Virus record (IMG/VR): IMGVR_UViG_3300042691_053970
Location: 1-20,796 of that record
Source: a virus
DNA length: 20,796 nucleotides
Reading direction: 5' to 3' (one strand)
In this document: positions 1 through 9,100 of the stretch, piece by piece
Numbering within the stretch: position 1 is the stretch's first letter
Layout of the letters: the number at the start of each line of letters is the position of its first letter
The notes under the pieces: generated by a model
Told to the model about the DNA's origin: nothing
The model's database searches: none
Seen by the model: only the letters and a program-made list of their open reading frames with translations
Made by a program: the position numbers and the translations under genes

Positions 1-118
1 AAAGTGCGTCCTCTCCGTCGCTGCCGAGGAAAGATAGCTTTGGAACCCACTGGTTCAGGCCTTCCATCGACTGCTTTTTATAGAACCTGTGTGACTGAGT
101 ATCGAGGAATAGGTCTCC
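1..118 (-). repeat. Tandem fibre repeat unit 4 (cut by window edge)
   Basis: Begins with GDLFLDT at nt 98-118 (residue 436), then QSHRFYKKQ and QWVPK. After the tryptophan segment it departs from the consensus (LSFLGSDGED instead of NQFRGT), so it may be the last unit before a new domain. Confidence 0.75.
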
Positions 119-1423
119 AACTTTTGCATCAACGAGGCTGATGATAAGGTCAGTGTCCTCTATCGCCGCTGTGGCGATTATGGTGTCAGGGTCACCGATG
201 CCTTCAAGAGTGACCGTACCTCTGAACTGATTTCTTGGGATCCACTGATCCGAACCGTAGGAAGACTGCTTCTTGTAGAATCTATGGCTGTCTGTATCAA
301 GGTAGAGATCGCCAATCTTGGCAGCGACGAGCTGATTGACAAGGGTCTCGCTCGCCTCAGTTCCGCCGATCAGGATTGAGTCTGGGTCGCCGATTCCCTC
401 AATTACTGCTGTTCCACGAAACTGATTCCTTGGAACCCACTGATTGCCTCCGAGCAGCTCCTGTCGTTTGTAGAACTTATGATTCTCAGTGTCAAGATAG
501 AGATCTCCGACCTTAGCAGCATTTAAGGAGCTAATGAGATCTTGATTCTCAGACAGGTTCTGCAATATGATATCGTCGGGGTCACCTGAGCCTTCAAGTG
601 TGATTGTTCCCCTAAACTGGTCACGTGGGACCCACGGAGTCGATCCTGTCTGACTCTGCTTCTTGTAGAACCTGTGATCATCAGTGTCAAGGTAGAGATC
701 GCCAATCTTGGCAGCGATCAAGTCCTCAATGAGATCAGCGTCTTCTGGTGCATCGGCTGATATGATCTCATTTGGATTTCCGCTTCCTTCAATTGCCTTT
801 GTGCCGCGGAATGATTTGCCTCGAATCTCCCATCTCTTTAAGTTTCCAACTGCGCTTTCTCTGATAAGCTTCCAGATGTAAAAAGAGTCCGTGTCTAGAT
901 ATGTCTCACCGATGATTGCGATGACCACATCGTTTTCGGGTAAGTTTGGATCTCCGGTTCCCTCATAGGTGCTGAGCCCTCTATCACCAGCATCGCCTTT
1001 TTCACCTGCTGAGCCCGGTGATCCATCGATGCCCTTGAATATGATGCCGCTTGACCAAGAGCCACCTGATTTTCTGTGAATCTTGAAGTTCTGAGTGTCG
1101 ATGTAGGTCTCATCATCTGATCCCACTTCAGAAGCAGGAGGACCCTCACCCGTAATAACATTTTTTCCACTTTGACCCGAGAGCAGAGCTTTTTTATTCC
1201 AGCCCGTTGTCTCTTTAGTGTAGACTTCTTTAGTGAGATTATCAAAGTAAGTGTCGCCAATAGCTCCGTCAGCGTCAGATGGAACCCCGTCTCCTGTGAG
1301 AAATGCGGGAGGAATTTCTGCCTGGGAAGCTGATGGATTCCCAACGACTATTGTCCTTCCTAACTTATCACGAACGGTGTACGAACCGCCGGCCTGCTGC
1401 AGGGAGAACTTGTTGACTCTCAC
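1..1423 (-). CDS. Tail fibre/adhesin with collagen-like segment and 65-aa tandem repeats (3' end outside window)
   Basis: The frame stays open for 474 codons from a GTG start at 1423 to the window edge, so the C-terminus is missing. The GTG is chosen because a GTAGGAG ribosome-binding site lies 7 nt upstream. The protein is modular: GD-x-Y-x-D-T-like modules begin near residues 56, 104, 172, 241, 306, 371 and 436. The last four are spaced exactly 65 residues apart and share GDLYLDT, an H-x-FYKKQ segment, QW(V/I)P and FRGT elements. Residues 131-151 form seven Gly-X-Y triplets (collagen-like). Short collagen-like stretches beside GD-x-Y-x-D modules are familiar in phage fibres and bacterial adhesins, so a trimeric, surface-exposed receptor-binding or spacer fibre is inferred. 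It is the last gene visible of the tail cluster, 34 nt after the LamG gene. The exact family and receptor are not recognisable. Confidence 0.85.
   Translation of the reverse strand, partial: MRVNKFSLQQAGGSYTVRDKLGRTIVVGNPSASQAEIPPAFLTGDGVPSDADGAIGDTYFDNLTKEVYTKETTGWNKKALLSGQSGKNVITGEGPPASEVGSDDETYIDTQNFKIHRKSGGSWSSGIIFKGIDGSPGSAGEKGDAGDRGLSTYEGTGDPNLPENDVVIAIIGETYLDTDSFYIWKLIRESAVGNLKRWEIRGKSFRGTKAIEGSGNPNEIISADAPEDADLIEDLIAAKIGDLYLDTDDHRFYKKQSQTGSTPWVPRDQFRGTITLEGSGDPDDIILQNLSENQDLISSLNAAKVGDLYLDTENHKFYKRQELLGGNQWVPRNQFRGTAVIEGIGDPDSILIGGTEASETLVNQLVAAKIGDLYLDTDSHRFYKKQSSYGSDQWIPRNQFRGTVTLEGIGDPDTIIATAAIEDTDLIISLVDAKVGDLFLDTQSHRFYKKQSMEGLNQWVPKLSFLGSDGEDAL
119..313 (-). repeat. Tandem fibre repeat unit 3 (195 nt / 65 aa)
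   Basis: Begins with GDLYLDT at nt 293-313 (residue 371), then DSHRFYKKQ, QWIPRNQFRGT and EGIGDPDTI. It is closest to unit 2, sharing RNQFRGT and EGIGDPD. Confidence 0.85.
314..508 (-). repeat. Tandem fibre repeat unit 2 (195 nt / 65 aa)
   Basis: Begins with GDLYLDT at nt 488-508 (residue 306), then ENHKFYKRQ, QWVPRNQFRGT and EGIGDPDSI. Protein conservation exceeds nucleotide conservation, so the copies have diverged under selection on the protein. Confidence 0.85.
509..703 (-). repeat. Tandem fibre repeat unit 1 (195 nt / 65 aa)
   Basis: First of the regularly spaced coding repeats, counted from its GDLYLDT motif (nt 683-703, residue 241). It contains DDHRFYKKQ, a PWVPRDQFRGT segment and EGSGDPDDI. 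The next unit begins exactly 195 nt downstream in the gene. Confidence 0.85.
971..1033 (-). other. Collagen-like Gly-X-Y segment in the fibre protein
   Basis: Residues 131-151 read as seven consecutive Gly-X-Y triplets (GID GSP GSA GEK GDA GDR GLS). They lie between two diverged GD-x-Y-x-D-T modules. Such segments in phage fibres are thought to form triple-helical shafts. This one is short, so it may be a trimerisation hinge rather than a long stalk. Confidence 0.7.
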
Positions 1424-1430
1424 TTTTTTG

Positions 1431-1437
1431 CTCCTAC
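1431..1437 (-). promoter_or_regulatory. Ribosome-binding site deciding the GTG start of the fibre gene
   Basis: GTAGGAG is followed by a 7-nt A-rich spacer and GTG at 1423. No in-frame ATG lies nearby, so the strong Shine-Dalgarno match fixes the GTG as the start. Confidence 0.75.
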
Positions 1438-1457
1438 ACCTTAGGTATTGATGCTGC

Positions 1458-4400
1458 TTAGATTTCTACAAGCGACTCATCAGGATCATCGGACCTAAAT
1501 GTCGTTTTACCCATCTCATCAAAAAATGGGATTGAGCTTGTAGAAAACATGCTAATATTTTGAGAGTGTGTTAGTTCAGGCGCAACGACAGTTGATCCAC
1601 TAAGGAATACGCACTTTACGGGAGGCTCAAGTGATTGCTTATCAAAAAATGCCGTGTCACGTCTTTGTTCTAACATGTCGCGTAGGAATCCGTAGTGATT
1701 AGATCGCCACCTGACTGATGTGTACTCAGGTTCTATGTTTGAGATGCCATACCTGTAAGTGCCCTTTCTAATTCCTGCACTTGATGTGGTCGTCATCTCA
1801 CCTATCCTATGTTTTATTACTGCAGTTCCCGGAAATCCAAAAACTAATGTAGTAGGAAGTGTCCAGCGTGTCGTGAAAATAAGCTCTTTTAGCTTTGGAA
1901 GTGAATATTGTGAGAGGAGTGACGGCTTTTTGCTGGTATCATCAATCGCAATTGGTAGTCTTGCGGTTCCATTAAAGTATGTTGCAGCACCGCTAAGATC
2001 ACGACGACGGGCAGTGGCTCCATAAAGCCTAATGGGACTTTCAGCATATGGAAACTGCTTGAAAAACTGTCCGCCTACCTCTGACAATCTGTTGATAAGA
2101 TTTGACGGTGAGTCAGGATTAGCAACAACTAATTCATGGCCAAGTGTGTTCAGCTGCGATGTAACACGGAAGCTTGTTGTTCCTGAAAGAAAAATTGAAT
2201 AGCTTGGTAGGCAACTATCATAAACACGCTCCTTTTCATCAGCAATATTGACAAACCTCTGAAGTGATCCAGTGGTTCCTGCCTGCCCAAGTGAGACACG
2301 ACTAATTACTTTTCTGAGATCTGAGCTTGACGGAACTGTTAGCGTCTTGCCACCATCAGAAACAGTGACAAGGCTTCCTGTCACTATCTGATCAAGATAA
2401 GAGCCAAAATAGGACTCAGTGAAGTCAAGTTCAAACTGATCTAACACGCTGTCGTCACCGATAACATAGTGAAGAGCAGGAGACGAAATTCTTGTTGGGT
2501 TTATGTTATTGACAGGCTGAAAGTTCTTAAGAACCGAGCCATACATTGTGACTCTTGTATTACCTGCTTTTATTGTCATTGATGAGCTGGGAAGCATAGA
2601 CAATGAACCGCTTCTATCTACAGTGGAGTAATCGTTCGGATTAGAAAGCAGTCTGCTATACCCAGCCTCAATACCAAAAATTAAGTCATCTCCCGGCATT
2701 AGCAGATATGGAGAATTATTTGACAGTGGCGTGTTAAAACCACTTTCTGAATTTTGTCCTTCATACCAGCTGCTGTAGAGACTTACGAACTCTGTCGCAG
2801 TCAAACCGGATGAAAATATGTTCTGACCACCGAGAGTCTTAAGCGCCCTAGCATCAAAATTGACAGAATTAAAAAGAACTTGATTCCTTCTGGAAGATTC
2901 AGCAGATCCAGTGCCTAAATGCCATTTATCAATACCAACTAAAAAGCTTGAGTCTGAGTCAGAGAGCTGCCTTGCAGACGCTCCTCCTGGCCAAGGATGC
3001 CCAACCGGATCTGAAACATCAAATCCTGAAGATTTGTAAACAGGTAAAGCATTTACGTTGAAAGTTCTAATTGGTGCAGTGCCGGGCTGGCACTCTAACT
3101 GAATACTTCCTGTGTAGCTATTTTGAATCGCATTTGGAATAGTCACAGTTGAAGTGTCAAATTCATGCAAGAATGCAGGCGAGAATGAATTTTGAGGAGC
3201 ATCATCTCGCAGTGTGAATGTCGTAAGAGGACTGGCAAATGTCATGGCACCTGACATTATGATGCTTCTGTTTGAGAGGCTTCGTGCCACAGTCTCTGGC
3301 ACATTGGTCTGCCTGTACATAAAGAAGATATAGTTATCGTGCACGTGATAGTACTGGTATCCCAATGATCCAGTTGACGCTGGTATTTTTTGTCTAACGT
3401 CAACGTTGTCAAATTCAACTGCTACTTTTTCAAGTAAAAAAGGAGTTTTAATATAATCGTTTAATTTAAGCCTGTTGGATGAAGTAGCAAAGTACTTTGG
3501 GTGATCTGGAGCAGATGCGTAATTTGAGGGTGTGCACGAGAAAGCCGGTGCAAGACCAATTGCTGTTGCTCCGATAGCACCGACAAAAGTATTAAGAAGA
3601 GATTCAGTGTCAGTTGGAACATCAGTTATATTAATAACATCGCCAGATGAAGTCTTTTCAAAACGAGTGTAGCCATATGTTGCTCCACCGTTGAACTGTG
3701 ACATTATTCCTTCAAGAGAAAACACGCCTGGTGATGATTCGGTAATGTCAAGTCTAAATGGAAGCGGTGAATTATCTACCGGGTTGTAAAGACCAATATC
3801 ATCCCACATTCCTGTGTTGAAGTTATAGTAATTGAATCCTGTTTTGCTTGCTGTTCCAAGTCCTGGCACGACTGCGCCAGTGTCAGAGAATAAATTCCTA
3901 GTTATGATTGAGTCATCAGAAGATGAAAGATTGATTTCAATTTTAACTTTTGACCACAGCGGCTCTGTGAAACCAGGCAGGGTGGATGTCTCAGTGCCAG
4001 TGGAATAAAAATCATTTTCAGGATCAATCGCGATGCTATCATCGAAAGGAACGATCAGTCCTGGATTAATCCGAGTCATGTGCGCTGGCTGCTGATGGCT
4101 TCTTAAGGCAAGGCTTACATTGACATTCGATTCGGCGCCAATCATGTTGGTGGCTGCTGGAACAAGAGAGTCGCTGTAGCTCGAAAATGCCGGGAGCATC
4201 GCCGGGAATACGACAGACTGTGTTATAAAATTGATCGTTAAGCTATCATTGAATTGGTCACTTTCGCTTCTGATACCAAGATTCTCAAACTTTAATCTTT
4301 CTGAAAGGGAGACGCTTGACCTTGATCTTCTGACTAAAATGTCACCAGCTGATGGATTCTTATTCAGCTCAGAGTCAAGCTGCTGTATCAGAACCCTAGG

Positions 4401-5300
4401 CGGAGGAGAGATAAATCCGCTCCTTGGATCACCTACTCCGAACCTTACGGCGGCATATACGGCTGATGCTTCAAGACTGGAAAGAGCTCGTCCATTCCAT
4501 ATTGCAACCTCATAGAGGTACCCCCTGAAATCAGCTGCAGACGCTGCCTGACTAAATGCTCCTGTGGCCCAAGCTGCACCGAAAGTTGTAGGAACCAACG
4601 CCCCTTGCAGTCCATCAAATGATGGACCAATGATCGTAGAGGTTGAAGCCCTCGGCATGCCATTAACTGTGAATGTGCATGATCTTGTAGAAGCTGTGTA
4701 AGATATACAAACGTGATGCCATGAATTTGGCGGTACACCGGTAGTCGTTCTTACGACATTTCTATCGCCGTCTGAGTCATACATGTCCATGTAGAGCCTG
4801 CCAAGATTATCTTGATAGACTAAAAACTCAGCCAGAGATGAAAGAAAAGGCGCATATTTGGCGATAATAACTTGATTTGACGTGAGGACTGTGGGACGAA
4901 ACCAGAACGATATAGTAAAATCGTTCTCCCTGCCGAGCTCATCAAAGAATATATGGTCTCTGACATACTCAGGGGCACCTGTAGAATTAACAGTCGTTAT
5001 GTACTCAACATTCGCATCAGTCGTCGCATTAAACGTGAAATCGAATGATTTACGATCTACCCTCAGCTCTTGACGTCCTGGATTTAACAGGCTCGCTGGA
5101 ACTGACAGTTGGCTTGGCAGACCGGCTCTTCTCATAACGTTTCCACGACCAGTCAGATCTGGAACGAAATCACCGTCAAAATCACGATACCAGGAGACAA
5201 GCCCACGTGACACATCGAACACGTTCTGTGAACCAATCGTGATGTTTAGACGAAATGCCCGTGTGAGATCAACTGGAATTGGACTTCTAAGTTTTGGCAT
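1458..5300 (-). CDS. Large LamG-domain tail/virion structural protein (1280 aa)
   Basis: A very large virion protein. Residues ~30-290 form a LamG/concanavalin-like domain, with core motifs DFTISFWFRP (128-136), NSWHHVCISYT (192-202), FTVNG (210-214) and FRGYLYEVAIWNGRALSSLE (258-277). This fold typically binds glycans or other ligands. The long remainder is Ser/Thr-rich, predicted mostly beta, with no motif that I can name. Near the C-terminus (~1175-1215) is a YGISNIEPEYTS...YGFLRDMLEQRRDT block, a type I recall from large virion proteins of other big phages. No signal peptide or membrane segment is seen. The ATG at 5300 lies 1 nt beyond the stop of the upstream gene, with AGAGA as a modest ribosome-binding site. 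The position between baseplate genes and the repeat fibre suggests a tail-periphery or adsorption-apparatus role, which is inference. Confidence 0.8.
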   Translation of the reverse strand: MPKLRSPIPVDLTRAFRLNITIGSQNVFDVSRGLVSWYRDFDGDFVPDLTGRGNVMRRAGLPSQLSVPASLLNPGRQELRVDRKSFDFTFNATTDANVEYITTVNSTGAPEYVRDHIFFDELGRENDFTISFWFRPTVLTSNQVIIAKYAPFLSSLAEFLVYQDNLGRLYMDMYDSDGDRNVVRTTTGVPPNSWHHVCISYTASTRSCTFTVNGMPRASTSTIIGPSFDGLQGALVPTTFGAAWATGAFSQAASAADFRGYLYEVAIWNGRALSSLEASAVYAAVRFGVGDPRSGFISPPPRVLIQQLDSELNKNPSAGDILVRRSRSSVSLSERLKFENLGIRSESDQFNDSLTINFITQSVVFPAMLPAFSSYSDSLVPAATNMIGAESNVNVSLALRSHQQPAHMTRINPGLIVPFDDSIAIDPENDFYSTGTETSTLPGFTEPLWSKVKIEINLSSSDDSIITRNLFSDTGAVVPGLGTASKTGFNYYNFNTGMWDDIGLYNPVDNSPLPFRLDITESSPGVFSLEGIMSQFNGGATYGYTRFEKTSSGDVINITDVPTDTESLLNTFVGAIGATAIGLAPAFSCTPSNYASAPDHPKYFATSSNRLKLNDYIKTPFLLEKVAVEFDNVDVRQKIPASTGSLGYQYYHVHDNYIFFMYRQTNVPETVARSLSNRSIIMSGAMTFASPLTTFTLRDDAPQNSFSPAFLHEFDTSTVTIPNAIQNSYTGSIQLECQPGTAPIRTFNVNALPVYKSSGFDVSDPVGHPWPGGASARQLSDSDSSFLVGIDKWHLGTGSAESSRRNQVLFNSVNFDARALKTLGGQNIFSSGLTATEFVSLYSSWYEGQNSESGFNTPLSNNSPYLLMPGDDLIFGIEAGYSRLLSNPNDYSTVDRSGSLSMLPSSSMTIKAGNTRVTMYGSVLKNFQPVNNINPTRISSPALHYVIGDDSVLDQFELDFTESYFGSYLDQIVTGSLVTVSDGGKTLTVPSSSDLRKVISRVSLGQAGTTGSLQRFVNIADEKERVYDSCLPSYSIFLSGTTSFRVTSQLNTLGHELVVANPDSPSNLINRLSEVGGQFFKQFPYAESPIRLYGATARRRDLSGAATYFNGTARLPIAIDDTSKKPSLLSQYSLPKLKELIFTTRWTLPTTLVFGFPGTAVIKHRIGEMTTTSSAGIRKGTYRYGISNIEPEYTSVRWRSNHYGFLRDMLEQRRDTAFFDKQSLEPPVKCVFLSGSTVVAPELTHSQNISMFSTSSIPFFDEMGKTTFRSDDPDESLVEI

Positions 5301-5301
5301 C

Positions 5302-6153
5302 TTATCTCTTTAAACCTACGTATACAATTGAGTCAGTTCCTGGTGAACTAGCGAGATCGACGATTTGCCCTGAAGCGCTTGAGATCGCGCCGACTGGTAA
5401 TAAATCATCAGTCTTTGATGTCACAACGTTTAGGATTGCTTGAATTTCTGAATCAAGAGATTCAAATGACCTGTAAGAAACTTCTTCATCGACAAATGGA
5501 TCGATTTTGCAGTCAGAAACTGACATGAATGAATCAAAGTTCTTAACCTGATAGTTATCACTTGATTCTATGGTGTCATTAAATGCCTCAATCGAATGAC
5601 CACTTACTGTGATATGACTGACAATTGGGATATTTCTTCCGCGAGCATCGGTCGCAAAATTTGCTGATCCTCCCTCTACCTGATGAATGTCAAACTTTGT
5701 TGTGATTGCAAAATCATTTGTCTGACGATTTCTAAGATCGAGAGGCTCTATAACGCCATCATACAAATCGATATTATCATAAGACTTATTTCCCTGAGTT
5801 CTTGGAAAAATTTCGATACTGGTTCCAGCCTGTATCCATGTGACTGGATTGAATCCTTCTGCATCTAAAACGGGAGTTGTTGGTTGAAATTTGATTCCTT
5901 GACCAAAGGTCCTCTGTTCTTCTTCAAAATTTGGAAATAGCTTAATCTTCTTTGTGCCTAAGCTTGCATCTGCCCCATCATAAAAATAGTCTAATGAGTC
6001 TATCCTAAGACCGTCAAATACAATAACTGGGTCTGAATTTGGTCGAATTAGGGGCAATGGGCTTGTTGAAGTCTGCTCGAATGTCCGAACCTCGACTCCC
6101 TGCAAGCCAATAACGGCATTTGAGTTTCCAATTGTGACCGCTTCTGATGGCAT
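5302..6153 (-). CDS. Unidentified tail/baseplate-associated protein (283 aa)
   Basis: I do not recognise a named family. The protein is acidic and predicted mostly beta-rich. Segments such as DNIDLYDGVIEPLDLRNR (~125-142) and a C-terminal GTDSIVYVGLKR look like virion-protein sequence. No transmembrane segment, signal peptide, Cys cluster or catalytic motif is visible. ATG at 6153 follows the stop of the double-LamG gene by 2 nt, with a TAGGA ribosome-binding site inside that gene's last codons. Its stop lies 1 nt before the next start. Translational coupling between two giant structural genes makes a structural or chaperone role in assembly of the tail periphery likely, but this rests on position only. 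Confidence 0.7.
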   Translation of the reverse strand: MPSEAVTIGNSNAVIGLQGVEVRTFEQTSTSPLPLIRPNSDPVIVFDGLRIDSLDYFYDGADASLGTKKIKLFPNFEEEQRTFGQGIKFQPTTPVLDAEGFNPVTWIQAGTSIEIFPRTQGNKSYDNIDLYDGVIEPLDLRNRQTNDFAITTKFDIHQVEGGSANFATDARGRNIPIVSHITVSGHSIEAFNDTIESSDNYQVKNFDSFMSVSDCKIDPFVDEEVSYRSFESLDSEIQAILNVVTSKTDDLLPVGAISSASGQIVDLASSPGTDSIVYVGLKR

Positions 6154-6155
6154 CT

Positions 6156-9100
6156 TTATATTCCTACCGTTGCTTCAACGACCGTGACTTCAGTATTTTT
6201 AAGCCTGTTCTCAACGTAGATTTCGCTCTGAAGATATGAGAACTTAGAGCGCTCGAGCGAGTGTGGCTCAATGACGTAGTTTGATCCTAGAAATATTGTA
6301 TTGCTAGGAATAAAGCGCTCGATCAAAGCCCCCATCGACTTATCGAACCATTTGAAGAACTCGAAAAGGAGCTTAAGATTGATCTTATCGGTGAGTCGAT
6401 TGAAGTATACGTCTCTAATAGCCTCTAACTTTGGATAGTCAGGGCTAAACTGCAGTTCGATTGCGCCGACCGCGTCGTCAAGCTCATCGAGCGTCGCGAA
6501 TATCTTTGCAATATCCTCATCAAGAACGCGAGTCGGCGAGACCTCCATAGAGAAACGAAGGTCGTCGATTGGCTCTTCTGATTTTCTAACAGAGAAAACA
6601 GGGCCCACCTCGGCGTCAATTTCAGGATGGAGGCTTGGGTCACTTAATCCCCTAATCCTGAACTTATTGTCCTCAACGGCTTCGTCAAATTTCATTGACA
6701 TGACTGAAGTTTTCATTCTCTCGCTGTTAATTACCTGCGCTGATGAGTCGAATCCAGATCCAGTCATGTGATACTGGTTCTGCGAGTAATCAAACAGCTG
6801 AATTCCACCAGTCGATGCAGATGATGTCGTTGGTTGCGATAGCCAGCAATCAACTCGAAGTCGTTCCCATGAACCTGACAACTCATTTACGAAGTTGTAG
6901 TTTAAACTTGGCGTCTCAACTCCAACTGATTCTATGTTTTGGGCGTGTTCAAGCAGTTCATCCTGTGAAAGTTGTTTGGACCAGAATCTTATCCTTCCTA
7001 CTTTTCCTGAGAACATTGTTGTTTTTGCAAGACTATCTGTTGATCCATTTATGTAATATGGGATGGTATCTAATGATTGTAATCCTATGCAGATAAATGA
7101 ACCGCTAGAATTGAGTGATGAATCAATTTTAGAGAAATATGATCCATTATCAAAGTAGTAAGATGTCTGATATGCACTTTTTACAGTATTAGAATCGTCA
7201 CTTGCGGCCCAAATAAAGTAGGATGAACTGGCCTCGTTAAGTGAACCGCTTCTTCCAAATGAAATGTGCCATGCATTTCCATCGAATATATTGATGCCGT
7301 CAATGCCAAGATTTAATAGATTAGAGCCCGTGAGACTGGATGAGACAAACAAGCTTAGAGATGACTCGCCATTACCAGCAATGGCGACAAGGTTTGCCAG
7401 CACACCGTGAGATGTAGAGAATGAAGACCCAGTCACATTAATTCTAGCGAGACTCTGCAAGATTGGATGATCATAGCTTGGATCAAACTTATAAATCGCC
7501 TCATATGACCAAGAGCCGCTGGTGAACAAACCATCATTCGCTGTGTTACTAACAATAGGATCACCGGGCTCAGTCCTCGACCCGCTTAGAAATGTTCCTG
7601 ACACAAATGGAAAGTTTGTCGGAATACCGATTGAGTTGAACGAAGCTGGAGTTTTATTTAATGAGCCGCTGAAATTTAAGAAACCTTGAACGATTGACCT
7701 AGGTACACGGCCGCCGCTGAGGTATGATGTTCTCTGGCCCCCATATTCTTTAAAACGAATATTTGAGTCTGGCTCAATTCCTGCAAGCCTGATTAGACTT
7801 TTAACGGCTCCAATTGTGCCCTTAGCGCGTGTTAGCGTCGGAATCTCATGAAGAATTCGTCTCCAGATAGTGTTCTGAATCTCGCTAAATGATAACAGCT
7901 GCTGTTTTGAGTCTCGAAGTGAATCTTGGTTTTGTTGATTTCCCTTGATGCCAATGTCTCTAAAAAAGTTGGGAAGGCTGATGCCGTACTTTTGCGCGAG
8001 GAACGGAAGCAGCTGGGATGAAACTGTGTCAATCTCATTATATCCTAGCTGGTTGAGGCTGGAATAGTGATCAATGAACATCTTCACTTCATCAAACTGC
8101 TTTGCCCAAGTGTAAAGAATCGCTGATATGATCTGGACAGATCCAATCTTGGTGTCACCTGGCCTTGTTCCCTGTGCATCTATCGGCTGACCGACGTCGC
8201 CTTCAATCGAGTCAAGACTGTAAAAATCTTGCTCTTGAAGCAGATAGTGCTGTGGAATAAGCTTGGTGATTAGGTTTGGATTATTTCTGTCAAACTCAAG
8301 GGCTGATTCTAAGAACTGCTCATTAAGACTTACAATATCAGGATGGTCAGAGAATAAAACTGGTGAGTACTCAATGATCTCATTGGTTATAGGAGAGTCT
8401 ACATGCTTAACTCGCTGTGACTGATTAAATGCCGTCACTTGTGAGTGAAGGCCGTTACCTGAATGGTCAAGGACAAGTGAGTTGTTTGTGTAACTACCAG
8501 TAGGCTCATTAAACTTAAAATAGAGCTTTAAGTCAGGATCAGGAAAAGTTGTATTGTTTATGCTAGAGCTTATCTCGTACTGTGTTCTTACCCTGTGATA
8601 GATCTTTATGTCATCTATCGATCCTAAGAATTGATTTGTAGGAACAAATGTGTAGTCAGTTGTAATGTGATTTGAGCCATTTGCAATTTTTAGCTGATCG
8701 CTTGAGAAATTGAGTCTTCCTAAATTCGGCTGCGACACGCTCGCCGTAAGCTGCCCATCGATATAAAGATGAACATTTTTATCATCTGGCTCTCTTGAGA
8801 ACACGACTGCGACAGGAACGAACCTTCCCTTCTCGATTGGCGATGAGATAGCGGTACTGTAGTTTGTTCCTGAAGATATTATGAACTTAACATCGCAATT
8901 TGTGGTACTTGCAGAAGCGACTGTAGCTAATGTGAATCCATTAACGTTTGATGTGTTAAGCTTTTGAGTGATAATGCAGTCGCTGGTTGCAATTTGCGGC
9001 ACAAATACCTGCATCTCGATAGTCATAGAATTTAGACCTGGATCAAGAACAGAATCACCAGATTTATTCCTAGAGATCTCAGGAATCGTAAAGCCAGCGC

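Noticed and set aside
895-1344. A 149-codon open frame inside the fibre gene on the same strand
   Set aside because: It lies in another frame over the fibre gene, its product is low-complexity Leu/Arg-rich sequence with no domain, and the fibre frame has repeats, a ribosome-binding site and recognisable motifs.
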